Assembly: GCF_938045595.1 (NCBI RefSeq)
Contig: NZ_CALIBB010000012.1
Span: forward strand, 1-16,976
Direction of reading: 5' to 3'
From: an uncultured Campylobacter sp.
GTDB lineage: Bacteria > Campylobacterota > Campylobacteria > Campylobacterales > Campylobacteraceae
DNA length: 16,976 nt
The notes under the pieces are model-generated. The model ran no database searches. It saw only the letters and a program-made list of their open reading frames with translations, and was not told where the DNA came from. Positions within the stretch are counted from its first letter, which is position 1. Every line of letters begins with the position of its first letter. The translations under genes were made by a program, and so were the position numbers. This document shows positions 1 through 10,844 of this stretch, piece by piece.

Positions 1-308
1 GGCGTATATTCGGCAAAATTTCCAAAAATTTGTAAAATTTTAAGAGCCAGTGCGCCGCGAAATTGAGCGAGCTTTAAAACAGATTGCGGATTATAGGCAT
101 AAAACATCGATTCTATCACGACCTCATCGATCTTATGAGCGCTAAAAATTTGATCGATCGCCTCGCTCATCTGCGTCATTTGAAATTGCACGTTTTCGGC
201 CTTCATTTTCACAAGTCCCGCCTCGATAAGAACGATTTTATTCACATCTTTTTCCAAAATCGCATAGCCTAAATTTCTAGTTCCGGGATCGATTCCTAAA
301 ATTTTCAT
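1..308 (-). CDS. ruvC: Holliday junction endonuclease RuvC (5' part, runs off window)
   Basis: RuvC cuts Holliday junctions made during recombination and works with the RuvAB branch-migration motor. The minus-strand frame from the ATG at 308-306 reads without a stop to the left edge, giving 102 complete codons of a protein usually about 160-180 residues long. Two of the four acidic catalytic positions of the family are visible: Asp7 in the opening [16 protein letters not shown], and Glu66 in VVIES. The family block [14 protein letters not shown] follows at residues 72-84. The remaining catalytic aspartates lie beyond the window. An AGAGGG ribosome-binding site sits at 311-316. The gene is divergent from dnaA, and the shared spacer contains DnaA-box-like sequences. 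The identification is secure; only the C-terminal half is unseen. Confidence 0.95.
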   Translation of the reverse strand, partial: MKILGIDPGTRNLGYAILEKDVNKIVLIEAGLVKMKAENVQFQMTQMSEAIDQIFSAHKIDEVVIESMFYAYNPQSVLKLAQFRGALALKILQIFGNFAEYT

Positions 309-314
309 AACCCT

Positions 315-352
315 CTTTCACGCTTATTCACGGCTTAATCACAAGTGAATAA
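315..352. promoter_or_regulatory. DnaA-box-like cluster upstream of dnaA (possible origin part 1)
   Basis: The ruvC-dnaA spacer holds TTATTCACG at 324-332, TTAATCACA at 335-343 and an inverted copy, TTATTCACT read on the minus strand, at 344-352. A weaker TCTTTCACG lies at about 314-322. Epsilonproteobacterial DnaA boxes are known to resemble T(T/C)ATTCAC rather than the E. coli TTATCCACA. Three close matches within 30 bp next to dnaA suggest DnaA binding for origin function, dnaA autoregulation, or both. This is read by eye and is unproven. Confidence 0.6.
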
Positions 353-386
353 ACTTAAATTTACCGCAAATTTAGCGAAATTTAGC

Positions 387-413
387 TAAAATCTTAATCT
401 AATTTGTAAGGGA
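387..413 (+). promoter_or_regulatory. Candidate dnaA promoter -10 and ribosome-binding site
   Basis: TAAAAT at 387-392 is a plausible -10 element in AT-rich DNA. AAGGGA at 408-413 is a good Shine-Dalgarno sequence five bases before the dnaA ATG at 419. The DnaA-box-like cluster lies just upstream of this promoter, so autoregulation is possible. No clear -35 box is visible, as is common in Campylobacter. Confidence 0.4.
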
Positions 414-418
414 ATTTT

Positions 419-1747
419 ATGGCGACGTCGCAAGCACAAGAAATTTTATCGAATTTGGAGAAGGAAATTTTACCTACCGAATACTCTAGATACATCAAAA
501 ATTTGAAATTTAACGATAAAAACTCGACACCGGAATTTTTCATCTACAACGCAACTAACGAGTTTATTGCTAAATACGCGCAGACAAAATACGGCACGAA
601 GATAAAAGAGCTTATCAAAAAACAGTTCGGGCTCAACGACGTGATCGTCAAAATCACCTCAAAGGCTAAAATTTCGCCGAAAGAAAAGGTAAAAATCATC
701 TCTGAAAAGCCTAAAAGCACCATTTTAAGCGAAAATTACAACTTCGAAAATTTTATCATCGGCGATTCGAATAAGTTTGCCTTCGAGTGTTCGGTATCCG
801 TCGCAAAAGAGCCCGGAATTCGCTTTAATCCGCTCTTTATCTACGGACCTAGCGGACTTGGCAAAACCCACCTACTTCAATCAATCGGAAATTACTGCAT
901 TAAAAAGGGAAAGACAGTCATCTGCGTCACTAGCGAGCAGTTTGCCAATGATTTTGTCTTTAATCTAAAAAACAATTCAATCGATAAATTTAAACAAAAA
1001 TACCGCAACTGCGACGTTTTACTCATCGACGATATTCAGTTTTTAATCGGGCGCGATAAGGCTCAGGAGGAACTTTTTTATACCTTTAACGAGCTAAAAG
1101 ACAAAAACTGCCAAATCGTCCTTACCAACGATCTGCCGCCGAAATTCTTAAAAGGCTTTGAAAGTCGCCTCACAACGCGATTTGAAAGCGGCATAATAGC
1201 AAACATAACCCCGCCGGATCTAGAAACTAAAATCGCTATTATCAATAAAAAGAGCGAAGAAAACCGCGTTAGAATTCCACACGATGTCGTAGAATATATC
1301 GCCGCAAATATGGGCGATAATATCCGCGAAATCGAAGGCGCAATAAACAAACTAAACGCCTACTCCTCAATACTTCGCACAAAGATCACGCTGGAATTTA
1401 CCAAAAGTACGCTTCAAGATCAGATCCATCAAAAATATTCAAGCGTGAGCCTTGAACACGTCATAGAGGTGATTTCAAAAGAACTGAACGTAAAACCTAG
1501 CGAGCTAAAGAGCAAAACGCGAGCTAAAAACGTCGTCGAAGCGCGCCAAATTTGCATATATCTAACCAAACAGTTAACTCAAAACTCAATGCCAAAAATC
1601 GCCGCATTTTTTAATCTAAAAGATCACAGCGCCATCAGCAAAAATATCAAAAAAATCAACGAACTCATTCAAACCGATGAGATGTTAAAAATAAAGATCG
1701 AAGAACTAAAAAACAAAATAACCAAAAAGGATAAGAATGAAATTTAG
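419..1747 (+). CDS. dnaA: Chromosomal replication initiator protein DnaA
   Basis: DnaA is the AAA+ ATPase that binds DnaA boxes at oriC, opens the DNA and recruits the helicase. The 442-residue protein has the expected four-domain plan. The N-terminal interaction domain covers about residues 1-85 and is followed by a short linker. The AAA+ core starts at about 110, with Walker A GPSGLGKT at 143-150 and Walker B LLIDD at 201-205. An arginine-rich box VII (ESRLTTRFESG) lies around 248-258. The C-terminal DNA-binding domain spans about 340-442, with the signature region FNLKDHSAISKNIKKI. That region matches the DHTTV-type helix of the family, with Ser-Ala replacing Thr-Thr, as is usual in this lineage. 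An AAGGGA ribosome-binding site supports the start. Length and motifs show an intact gene. It leads the dnaA-dnaN-gyrB group. Confidence 0.98.
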   Translation: MATSQAQEILSNLEKEILPTEYSRYIKNLKFNDKNSTPEFFIYNATNEFIAKYAQTKYGTKIKELIKKQFGLNDVIVKITSKAKISPKEKVKIISEKPKSTILSENYNFENFIIGDSNKFAFECSVSVAKEPGIRFNPLFIYGPSGLGKTHLLQSIGNYCIKKGKTVICVTSEQFANDFVFNLKNNSIDKFKQKYRNCDVLLIDDIQFLIGRDKAQEELFYTFNELKDKNCQIVLTNDLPPKFLKGFESRLTTRFESGIIANITPPDLETKIAIINKKSEENRVRIPHDVVEYIAANMGDNIREIEGAINKLNAYSSILRTKITLEFTKSTLQDQIHQKYSSVSLEHVIEVISKELNVKPSELKSKTRAKNVVEARQICIYLTKQLTQNSMPKIAAFFNLKDHSAISKNIKKINELIQTDEMLKIKIEELKNKITKKDKNEI

Positions 1748-1903
1748 ACTTTATGAAAATAAAGCAAAAAAGGTGAATGAAAGTGAATAAAACAAAGCTA
1801 CTTACTCACTGGATAAACTACCTAAAGACAAGCTTTAGGATAAGTTTTTCACAAAAACCTCTTACCAACTATTACAACAATAAAAATTTAAAAGGATAAA
1901 AAT
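1748..1903. promoter_or_regulatory. oriC: dnaA-dnaN spacer, probable oriC (boxes plus AT-rich unwinding region)
   Basis: This 156-bp gap contains two inverted DnaA-box-like sites, GTGAATGAA at 1773-1781 and GTGAATAAA at 1783-1791. TTACTCAC follows at 1802-1809 in the opposite orientation, and TTTTTCACA at 1845-1853. A very AT-rich run (about 1854-1900) comes next and could be the unwinding element; it also carries the dnaN ribosome-binding site AAGGA at 1892-1896. In studied Campylobacter and Helicobacter the dnaA-dnaN gap is the place where DNA unwinds. The strand switch from ruvC (minus) to dnaA-dnaN-gyrB (plus) also fits an origin here. The exact box list is a by-eye reading. Confidence 0.7.
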
Positions 1904-2983
1904 ATGAAAGTGTTAATCACTAAAAAACTTTTAGAAGAGATAGTTTCAAATACTAGCTCCTATCTTGATAAAAAAGATCTAAGCTCGATAACTTCGCATC
2001 TTTTAATGAGTGCAAAAGATGGAATTTTTAGTATAAAAGCTACCGATCACGAAATCGGACTAAGCTATAATCTTCAAAATGTCTCAATAGAAACGGAAGG
2101 CGAAGCCACGGCAAACGGCGGTAAGCTTCTTAGCGTCATAAAAGGTCTAAGCGACGATAACGTTACTTTAGAAACCGTAAATGGAGCGCTATTTGTAAAG
2201 CAAAAAAAATCAAAGTACAAGCTTCCTATGTTTGAAACGAGGGATTTTCCAAACTTTCCTGCGGTAGAAGGCAAAAACAGCTTTGACGTAAATGCTGGAA
2301 TTTTAGGCAGAAGCCTTAAAAAAATATATCCGTCGATCGACACCAACAATCCAAAATATGAGCTAAACGGAGCCTTAATCGACGTAAAAGAGGGCTTTAT
2401 AAATTTAGTCGGAACCGATACGAAGCGACTTAGCGTTTATAAGCTGATTACTCAATCAAAAGCTGGCGAGCTAGATACTAAAATTTTAATCCCTAAAAAG
2501 GCGATAGGCGAAATTCAAAAGCTATTTTCGGACAAAATTAAAATTTACTACGACGAAAACGTGCTGCTAGCGGTGAGCGAGAATTTTGAATTTTTTACGA
2601 AGCTCATCAACGGTAAATTTCCAAACTACGAGCGCGTTATCCCAAGCGATACGGCGTATAAAATTTCAATCCCACGCGATAAGATGGTAAGCGGAGTGCG
2701 AGCGATAAACGCGATGTGCGAGGAGATGAAGGTTACCATTAAAAAGGACGGAATGATTTTTGAGAGCATCAACGAGGATAATTCCGAGGCAAAGACCGAA
2801 ATTGAAGCGACGATCGAGATAAACGGCGAGATAGTTTTTGGCGTGAAAAACCGCTTTCTGCTTGATTTTTTAAGTAATATTGAGAGTGAAATTTTTGAGC
2901 TTGATTTTAACAGCTCCGATACGGCGTTCGTGCTTAGCGCGGATGGCTTAAAAACGGTCGTCATGCCGATAAATAATATTTAA
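1904..2983 (+). CDS. dnaN: DNA polymerase III beta subunit (sliding clamp)
   Basis: The beta clamp forms a ring around DNA that tethers DNA polymerase III and other replication and repair proteins. The 359-residue product has the normal family length and should fold as three similar domains of about 120 residues each. Recognisable family positions are the start MKVLITKKLLEEIV, a middle segment GTDTKRLSVYK, and the C-terminal tail VVMPINNI. That tail corresponds to the conserved VMPMRL-type end that borders the clamp's protein-binding pocket. An AAGGA ribosome-binding site lies seven bases before the ATG. The gene follows the probable origin spacer, and gyrB starts only nine bases after its stop, so the two are very likely cotranscribed. 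No anomalies were seen. Confidence 0.97.
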   Translation: MKVLITKKLLEEIVSNTSSYLDKKDLSSITSHLLMSAKDGIFSIKATDHEIGLSYNLQNVSIETEGEATANGGKLLSVIKGLSDDNVTLETVNGALFVKQKKSKYKLPMFETRDFPNFPAVEGKNSFDVNAGILGRSLKKIYPSIDTNNPKYELNGALIDVKEGFINLVGTDTKRLSVYKLITQSKAGELDTKILIPKKAIGEIQKLFSDKIKIYYDENVLLAVSENFEFFTKLINGKFPNYERVIPSDTAYKISIPRDKMVSGVRAINAMCEEMKVTIKKDGMIFESINEDNSEAKTEIEATIEINGEIVFGVKNRFLLDFLSNIESEIFELDFNSSDTAFVLSADGLKTVVMPINNI

Positions 2984-5304
<2,321 letters not shown>

Positions 5305-5305
<1 letters not shown>

Positions 5306-6735
5306 TGTCTGTTCTATTTAGTGAGACCAAAGAGCGCGAAAACCGCTTCATAACAGCACTTAAAATTTCGGTGCCGTTTACCTGCGTTTTGATTGTTTTC
5401 GGAATTATTTTATTCCGAAATGGTGAGTTCAAATTTGACGATGTAATTTTATTTTTGATACTTTTGATCTGCTATGTTTATTATGTCATCTATCAAATTT
5501 ATTTCGGCTTTCAAAAAACGCTGATCGATCCCGTTACTCACGTATTCGTGCGAGAGGAGATCGAGAAAATTTTAAGTAATGATCTAGCTAAAAATCGTCA
5601 AATAAATATCGTTCTTTTGCGAATTAAAAATATCATCGACATAAACGATCGATATGGCTATAAAAACGGCGATGAAATTTTATACGAGTATTGTAAGGAA
5701 CTTTCAAATTTTATGGCGGAGCAGGGTTTTAAGGACCTTCCGATCGGGCGCTTTATAAACGGCTACTTTGTATTCGGCGTAGAATCAAAAGCTACAAATT
5801 TAAGTCATATTTTGCGAATGTTCGAGCATAAAATTTCAAGTCAAACGATTAAAAATGTAGAGATAAAAAGCGAATTTACAATGCTTCCAAGTTCATATGA
5901 TCGAAATCTAAATAATATCGTAAATGCGCTGTTTTATAAGATAAATCACCTAGACGACGAAGAACACGGCGAGAAGGCGATCGATGTCGAGAAGGTATTA
6001 ATAGACGTATTTTCCGCCGACGTTATGGAAGCGATCGATAGTGAAAATTTCAGCTTCAAATATCAGCGCGTTGCAGATAAAAACGGCGTAAAATCGCATA
6101 TAAATTTGATCCCGAAGCTTGATCTAAGAAGTGGCGAAAAGATCACAAAAAGTAGAATTTTAGATATTTTGCTTCTAAATCATTATGACATCAAATACGA
6201 TATTTCGATGATGAGGCAGATTTCTAGGATCATCTATTTTAAAGATATTGACGCTAAAATTTTTATCGAGGTCATGCCTCAGACCCTGCGAAATAACGAG
6301 TTTCGTAATGAAATTTTAAAGCTAATAGATAATAATCTGATCGATCCGAAAAAGATTGTGTTTGAGTTTAACGAAAAGCTTATCTATTCGGAGATCAAAC
6401 GCTTTGACGAAATTTTGATTAAATTCCGCGAACTTGGATTTAGCTTCGCGCTGTCGCAGTTTGGCGGCTCAAACGCTAGCTTTGAATATTTAAAATTTCT
6501 AAACGTCGATTTTATCGTTTATGATATAGAATTTAACAAAAATTTAGACGATGAAAAGATTAAAAATATATTTATAGGCATCAACGAAGCCTGCGCTAAA
6601 TCGGGTATTAAAACCGTAATGCGTTTCGTTGACAAAGAGGAATTTCAAATGCAGCTTTATAAAATGGGTATCGATTATATTCAAGGATTTTGCGTCGAAA
6701 AGCCGAATGATATATCTAATTTAAGGAGATCATAG
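5305..6735 (+). CDS. Membrane protein with degenerate GGDEF and EAL domains
   Basis: This 476-residue protein has the layout of a cyclic-di-GMP enzyme but has lost its catalytic motifs. Two hydrophobic segments at about 20-38 and 46-67 should anchor it in the inner membrane with the rest cytoplasmic. A GGDEF-like domain (about 74-225) begins with the typical DPVTHVFVREEIEKIL entry, but the GGDEF loop reads FINGYF. The EAL-like domain (about 236-470) still ends in the typical GIDYIQGFCVEKP. However, the EAL segment reads INLIPKLD, the DDFG metal motif reads SQFG, KID reads YDI, and AEGVE reads MRFVD. It should therefore neither make nor cleave cyclic-di-GMP. A role as a binding or signalling protein is an inference. 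It overlaps gyrB by one base at its start and queF by one base at its end. The ribosome-binding site is poor, which fits coupled translation. Confidence 0.85.
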
Positions 6736-7115
6736 TGAGATACGGCGAAGAGGAGATAAAAAATTTTGACATTGAAAATTTAGAAGTTTGGCCCAATAAA
6801 CAGGAGCGTGATTATCTAATAAAAATCACCCTGCCCGAGTTTTGCTGCCGCTGCCCGCGCTCTGGATATCCGGATTTTGCGACGATCTATTTGGAATATA
6901 TCCCCGATAAACTCGTAGTGGAGCTAAAAGCGATTAAAATTTACATAAATTCCTTTATGAACCGCTACATCAGCCACGAGGATAGCATAAATGAAATTTA
7001 TGGCGCGCTTCAAAGCAAACTAAAGCCTAAATTTATGAAAATCAGGGGCGATTTTAATCCGCGCGGCAACGTCCACACGGTAATCGAAATAAACTCGGAT
7101 CAAATTTACCGATGA
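6735..7115 (+). CDS. queF: NADPH-dependent preQ0 reductase (7-cyano-7-deazaguanine reductase) QueF
   Basis: QueF reduces the nitrile of preQ0 to the amine of preQ1, a cytoplasmic step in making the tRNA modification queuosine. The 126-residue product is the short, single-domain form of the family. CPRSGYPDFATIYLEY (starting at Cys40) contains the catalytic cysteine (Cys40) and the general acid Asp47. ELKAIKIYINSFMNRYISHE at 63-82 is the QueF family motif that binds substrate and NADPH. The GTG start overlaps the previous gene's TAG by one base, and the strong AAGGAG at 6723-6728 supports it. The next in-frame ATG lies after the catalytic motif, so it cannot be the start. The following HD gene overlaps by four bases. 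No other queuosine gene is in the window. Confidence 0.96.
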   Translation: MRYGEEEIKNFDIENLEVWPNKQERDYLIKITLPEFCCRCPRSGYPDFATIYLEYIPDKLVVELKAIKIYINSFMNRYISHEDSINEIYGALQSKLKPKFMKIRGDFNPRGNVHTVIEINSDQIYR

Positions 7116-8347
7116 TAAGCTCAAATTTAGTCGAACAAATTTTTAAATCCGCAAGCATTAGCCGCTGGAACGATTACCCAAAGATGGTGAGTTTAGTCGA
7201 GCTCGACAAGCAGGCGCATAAATTTATCATCGCTTATTTTATCGCTAGCTTTGAGCGCGACGTGGATATCAACTACGTGATAGAAGCGGGGATTTTCGAG
7301 TTTTTAGCGCGCATCGTCGTAACCGACATCCGCCCGGACGTCTTTCATCAGATACAAAAAACCAAGAAAAAAAAGATCAATGAATGGGTTTTAAGCGTCC
7401 TAGAAAGCGATCTTTTGCCTATTCAAAACGGCGCGTTTTTTGAGCGATTTAAAAAATATCTAAATTCCAAAGATCATAAGAAAGAAGCCGTGATCTTAAA
7501 GGCGGCAAGCTACCTCTCTACGCGATGGGAATTTAACATCGTATATCAAACGAGCCAGTTTTTAAACGATATCGAGGAGCTAAAAGCCAAGGTCGAGGAG
7601 GAGCTCGAGGATTATTACGAGCTAATCGGTGTGCGAAAGATCGTGATGAATAAGAAACTTGCCCGCATAGTTGATCTTAGCGGCAGACTTCGTTTTCAAA
7701 AGCGCTGGGCGCAGACACCGCGCATCCCTGAGACATCGGTGCTAGGACACATGCTGGTAGTCGCGATTTTAAGCTACTTTTTCTCGCTTGAAGTGGGTGC
7801 GTGCCGCTCGCGCACGGCGTATAATTTTTTCTGCGCGCTATTTCACGATCTGCCAGAAAGTCTTACTCGCGACATCATTAGCCCCGTAAAATACGGCGTC
7901 AAGGGCCTTAGCGACATCATCAGCGAATATGAGATGCGGCTAATAGACGATAAAATTTTACCTTTCGTACCCGAGCATATGAGAGATGATTTTAGCTATA
8001 TTTTGGGTATCCGCAAAGAGGGCGGTAAATTTATAAAAGACGAGTTTGAAAACCGCACCTTCGAGCTAGGCAAGGAGCCTAAATTTGCAGAAGGTAGCCT
8101 AAAGATGTTTAATGAAGATAAATTTCGCGCAATCGACGGCAAGGCGCTTAAGTATTGCGATAAGCTAGCGGCATTTTTTGAGGCGGGGATTTCGATTAGC
8201 TACGGCGTGAAAAGCAAGGAGCTGCTTAGCGGGTATAATTCGATGTTAGAGTTTTTCAAATCAAAGCCAAAAATTGAAGGCGTCGATTTTCAGAGTGTTT
8301 GCGAGGATTTCAAAGAGCATTTCGGACTTAATAGGATCGATTTATAA
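7112..8347 (+). CDS. HD-domain phosphohydrolase, YfbR-like, with long unknown N-terminal region
   Basis: The C-terminal half of this 411-residue protein matches the HD superfamily, closest in pattern to YfbR-type 5'-deoxynucleotidases. RWAQTPRIPETSVLGHML (about 198-214) carries the Arg-Trp and the first metal His213. FHDLPESLTRDIISPVK (244-260) carries His245-Asp246 and Glu249, closely echoing the HDxxExLTGDxxxPVK block of YfbR. The last metal ligand is Asp350 in YCDKLAAFFEAG. A metal-dependent phosphatase acting on a nucleotide is therefore likely, but its substrate is not known. YfbR itself is about 200 residues; here about 185 extra residues precede the domain, rich in helix-forming and charged segments such as ELKAKVEEELEDYYE, with no motif I recognise. 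The start overlaps queF by ATGA, so it belongs to the gyrB-led operon. Confidence 0.82.
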   Translation: MISSNLVEQIFKSASISRWNDYPKMVSLVELDKQAHKFIIAYFIASFERDVDINYVIEAGIFEFLARIVVTDIRPDVFHQIQKTKKKKINEWVLSVLESDLLPIQNGAFFERFKKYLNSKDHKKEAVILKAASYLSTRWEFNIVYQTSQFLNDIEELKAKVEEELEDYYELIGVRKIVMNKKLARIVDLSGRLRFQKRWAQTPRIPETSVLGHMLVVAILSYFFSLEVGACRSRTAYNFFCALFHDLPESLTRDIISPVKYGVKGLSDIISEYEMRLIDDKILPFVPEHMRDDFSYILGIRKEGGKFIKDEFENRTFELGKEPKFAEGSLKMFNEDKFRAIDGKALKYCDKLAAFFEAGISISYGVKSKELLSGYNSMLEFFKSKPKIEGVDFQSVCEDFKEHFGLNRIDL

Positions 8348-8453
8348 AACCCCTTCCCAGATGGCTGCGGCACATGCGAGATCTAAGTGCTCTGCTGTAT
8401 TCCTACCCTGAAGCGGTGCCTAAAAAAAGCATTGCACAGGTCTAAGAAAGGGC
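8346..8453 (-). ncRNA. ffs: Signal recognition particle RNA (small bacterial type)
   Basis: Read on the minus strand, 8414-8389 gives the conserved SRP domain IV hairpin. A GCU/AGC stem is followed by the 5' internal-loop side UCAGG, then GUA-GGAA-UAC with a GGAA tetraloop, then the 3' internal-loop side AGCAG. These are the same loop sequences as in E. coli 4.5S RNA, which bind the Ffh M-domain. The RNA ends also pair: CCCUUUCU near 8452-8445 matches the GGGAAGGGG region at 8358-8350, with one G-U. A short GGCAC/GUGCC helix lies between. The predicted transcript is about 100-108 nt, starting near 8453 and ending in UUUU at 8349-8346. It targets Ffh/FtsY-dependent membrane protein insertion. 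It lacks an Alu domain, as expected for this lineage. Confidence 0.93.
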
Positions 8454-8460
8454 AAATGGG

Positions 8461-8466
8461 ATTATA
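8461..8466 (-). promoter_or_regulatory. -10 box of the SRP RNA gene
   Basis: The minus strand reads TATAAT from 8466 to 8461, a perfect sigma-70 -10 element. It places the start at about 8454-8453, exactly where the 5' strand of the RNA's terminal helix begins. The element lies only 30 bases before the next plus-strand start codon, so the two promoters and leaders must overlap or be shared. Confidence 0.75.
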
Positions 8467-8495
8467 TGGAAATGTTTCTTAAAGTAAGGTTATAA

Positions 8496-8915
8496 ATGAA
8501 TTTCAAAAATCATCTTTTATCCGTATTTCGCGAGGTTTTTATCCCTCATCATCGCTCTATTGAGTTCAGAGCCAAAATTTTTGCCGCTATGCTACTTGCC
8601 AAAAAGAAGCAGACCGACGAGGATTACGATACGATCAAAGATATAGCTGGCGAAATTTATCCGGGTGACGAGCAGCGCATCGGCGTGTTGGTCTCCATCG
8701 TAAAAGAATATATTTTAAAGGCAAAGACCTATAAAAACTTAAATTTAGACTCGCTTCTAAAAGAGATCGACAGAGATATCAAAAATAACAAAAAATATAT
8801 CAAAAAGATCGATTTTTCGCATCTGCGCCGTCTGATCGGAGATGATGACGAGGATGCGCTGATCCAACAGCGCGTTTATGAGTTTTTTGTCTGCGAAGTC
8901 AAAGAGTACTCGTAA
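8496..8915 (+). CDS. Conserved-looking small cytoplasmic protein of unknown function
   Basis: I do not recognise this 139-residue protein with confidence. It has no signal peptide or membrane segment and appears mostly helical and charged. IEFRAKIFAAMLLAKKKQTDEDYDTI at about 22-47 is faintly reminiscent of TerB-like helical proteins (an alanine-rich helix followed by an acidic turn), but the metal-binding residues of TerB are not clear. A basic stretch, KNNKKYIKKI, lies near residue 97-106 and an acidic DDDED near 116-120. The ATG at 8496 has a modest TAAGGT ribosome-binding site at about 8485-8490. It sits between the antisense SRP RNA gene and typA, separated from typA by 64 bases that contain a new promoter. 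Coding style matches its neighbours, so it is probably a real native gene. Confidence 0.75.
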   Translation: MNFKNHLLSVFREVFIPHHRSIEFRAKIFAAMLLAKKKQTDEDYDTIKDIAGEIYPGDEQRIGVLVSIVKEYILKAKTYKNLNLDSLLKEIDRDIKNNKKYIKKIDFSHLRRLIGDDDEDALIQQRVYEFFVCEVKEYS

Positions 8916-8940
8916 ATTTTTATCTTAAGAATTTTTTTAG

Positions 8941-8975
8941 TATAATCGTCAGCCTTTAAAATAGCAAACGGAGAG
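8941..8975 (+). promoter_or_regulatory. typA promoter and ribosome-binding site
   Basis: TATAAT at 8941-8946 follows a T-rich run, the usual Campylobacter sigma-70 arrangement. It predicts a start at about 8953. GGAGAG at 8970-8975 lies four bases before a TTG codon at 8980 and decides that start. typA can therefore be transcribed independently of the gyrB-led operon. Confidence 0.7.
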
Positions 8976-8979
8976 AAAT

Positions 8980-10782
8980 TTGGAAAATATCAGAAATATC
9001 GCGGTTATCGCGCACGTTGATCACGGCAAGACCACTATCGTAGACGAGCTTTTAAAACAATCCGGCACCTTTGGTAATCACCAAGAAGTCGGCGAGCGCG
9101 TGATGGATAGCAACGACATAGAGCGCGAGCGCGGTATTACGATACTATCCAAAAACACCGCTATCCACTACGGCGGCGTTAAAATTAACATTATCGATAC
9201 TCCGGGCCACGCCGATTTCGGCGGCGAGGTCGAGCGCGTGTTAAAAATGGTAGACGGCGTACTTTTGCTCGTCGACGCGCAAGAAGGCGTCATGCCGCAG
9301 ACAAAATTTGTCGTGAAAAAGGCGCTATCTTTGGGGCTCAGACCTATCGTAGTCGTAAATAAAATCGATAAGCCCGCAGCCGATCCGGACCGCGTGGTAA
9401 ATGAAATTTTCGATCTTTTCGTAGCGCTTGATGCAAACGACGAGCAGCTGGAGTTTCCAGTTATCTATGCCGCGGCTAAAAACGGCTATGCAAAATACGA
9501 TTTAAGCGATGAGAGCACCGACATGAAGCCGCTTTTTGAGACGATTATCTCTCACGTTCCGACCCCTAGCGGTAGTGACGATAATCCTTTGCAGCTGCAG
9601 GTTTTTACGCTCGATTACGACAACTACGTCGGTAAGATCGGCATCGCTAGGATTTTCAACGGCACGATAAACAAAAATCAAAGCGTTATGTTAGCCAAAG
9701 CCGATGGCACGCATATCAACGGCAGAATTTCAAAACTCATCGGCTTTAACGGGCTTGAGCGCGCCGACATCGACGCGGCAGGCACGGGCGACATCGTAGC
9801 GATCGCTGGCTTTGACGCGCTTGACGTAGGCGATAGTATCGTCGATCCCAATAATCCGATTCCGCTTGATGCGCTACATATCGAAGAGCCCACCCTTAGC
9901 GTAATTTTCAGCGTAAATGACGGACCGCTGGCGGGCACGGAGGGCAAATTCGTAACCTCAAATAAGATCGACGAGCGCTTGGAAGCGGAGATGAAAACCA
10001 ACATCGCGATGCGCTATGAAAACGCGGGCGAGGGTAAATTTAAAGTAAGCGGTCGCGGCGAGCTGCAGATCACGATTTTGGCCGAGAATATGCGCCGCGA
10101 GGGCTTTGAGTTTTGCCTCGGGCGCCCGGAAGTTATCATCAAAGAGATTGACGGCATCAAATGTGAGCCTTTCGAGCACTTAGTCATCGACGCGCCCGAT
10201 GATTGCACCGGCACCGTCATCGAAAAGCTCGGTCGCAAAAAGGCCGAGATGAAGGTGATGAACCCTACCGGCGACGGGCAGACGCGTATGGAGTTTGAGA
10301 TCCCGGCGCGCGGTCTTATCGGCTTTCGCTCGCAGTTTTTGACCGATACTCGCGGCGAAGGCGTAATGAACCATAGCTTTTTGGAATTCCGCCCTTTCAT
10401 CGGCGCGGTCGAGAAGCGACAAAACGGCGCGCTCGTGAGCATGGAAAACGGAGTGGCGCTAGGATACAGTCTGTGGAACCTGCAAGATCGCGGCGTGCTT
10501 TTTATCGCTCCGCAGGCAAAGGTCTATCTAGGCATGATCATCGGCGAGCACAGCCGTCCGAACGATCTGGACGTTAATCCGATCAAGGGTAAAAATTTAA
10601 CCAACGTCCGCGCCAGCGGTAGCGACGATGCGATCAAACTCGTGCCGCCGCGAGCATTAAATTTAGAGCGCGCGCTGGAGTGGATCGAGGAGGATGAGCT
10701 TGTGGAGGTTACGCCCGTAAATATCCGCGTGCGTAAGCGATACTTAGACCCTACGACGCGCAGACGAATGGCGAAAAAATAG
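8980..10782 (+). CDS. typA: Ribosome-associated GTPase TypA/BipA
   Basis: TypA (BipA) is a translational GTPase related to EF-G and LepA that binds the ribosome and supports subunit assembly and growth under stress. The 600-residue length is normal. The G motifs are all present: G1 AHVDHGKTT at 11-19, G2 RGITI, G3 DTPGHADF, G4 NKID and G5 as AAK. Beta-barrel and EF-G-like domains follow. The TypA-specific C-terminal domain includes [22 protein letters not shown] and the end region [16 protein letters not shown]. The start is TTG at 8980, supported by a close GGAGAG ribosome-binding site and by alignment of the G1 motif to the usual position. A TATAAT promoter lies just upstream and a strong terminator follows, so the gene is probably monocistronic. 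Confidence 0.97.
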   Translation: MENIRNIAVIAHVDHGKTTIVDELLKQSGTFGNHQEVGERVMDSNDIERERGITILSKNTAIHYGGVKINIIDTPGHADFGGEVERVLKMVDGVLLLVDAQEGVMPQTKFVVKKALSLGLRPIVVVNKIDKPAADPDRVVNEIFDLFVALDANDEQLEFPVIYAAAKNGYAKYDLSDESTDMKPLFETIISHVPTPSGSDDNPLQLQVFTLDYDNYVGKIGIARIFNGTINKNQSVMLAKADGTHINGRISKLIGFNGLERADIDAAGTGDIVAIAGFDALDVGDSIVDPNNPIPLDALHIEEPTLSVIFSVNDGPLAGTEGKFVTSNKIDERLEAEMKTNIAMRYENAGEGKFKVSGRGELQITILAENMRREGFEFCLGRPEVIIKEIDGIKCEPFEHLVIDAPDDCTGTVIEKLGRKKAEMKVMNPTGDGQTRMEFEIPARGLIGFRSQFLTDTRGEGVMNHSFLEFRPFIGAVEKRQNGALVSMENGVALGYSLWNLQDRGVLFIAPQAKVYLGMIIGEHSRPNDLDVNPIKGKNLTNVRASGSDDAIKLVPPRALNLERALEWIEEDELVEVTPVNIRVRKRYLDPTTRRRMAKK

Positions 10783-10811
10783 AATTTCAAAATGAAATTT
10801 TAAAATTCGGC

Positions 10812-10844
10812 GTGAAATTTAGCTTTAAATTTCACACCTTTTTT
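10812..10844 (+). terminator. Intrinsic terminator after typA
   Basis: A perfect 10-bp inverted repeat, GTGAAATTTA / TAAATTTCAC (10812-10821 and 10826-10835), is closed by a four-base loop GCTT. ACC and then six T residues (10839-10844) follow. Its position 30 bases after the typA stop and the downstream T run make termination of typA very likely. Confidence 0.82.

Noticed and set aside
84..272. Plus-strand open frame over ruvC
   Set aside because: It is antisense to a frame with clear RuvC catalytic motifs and has no ribosome-binding site or known pattern.
8349..8495. tRNA or riboswitch in the gap after the HD gene
   Set aside because: The minus-strand SRP RNA explains the conserved hairpin, the pairing of the ends and the promoter.
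10014..10442. Long minus-strand open frame inside typA
   Set aside because: A shadow of the conserved typA reading frame in GC-richer DNA; there is no promoter or domain signal.
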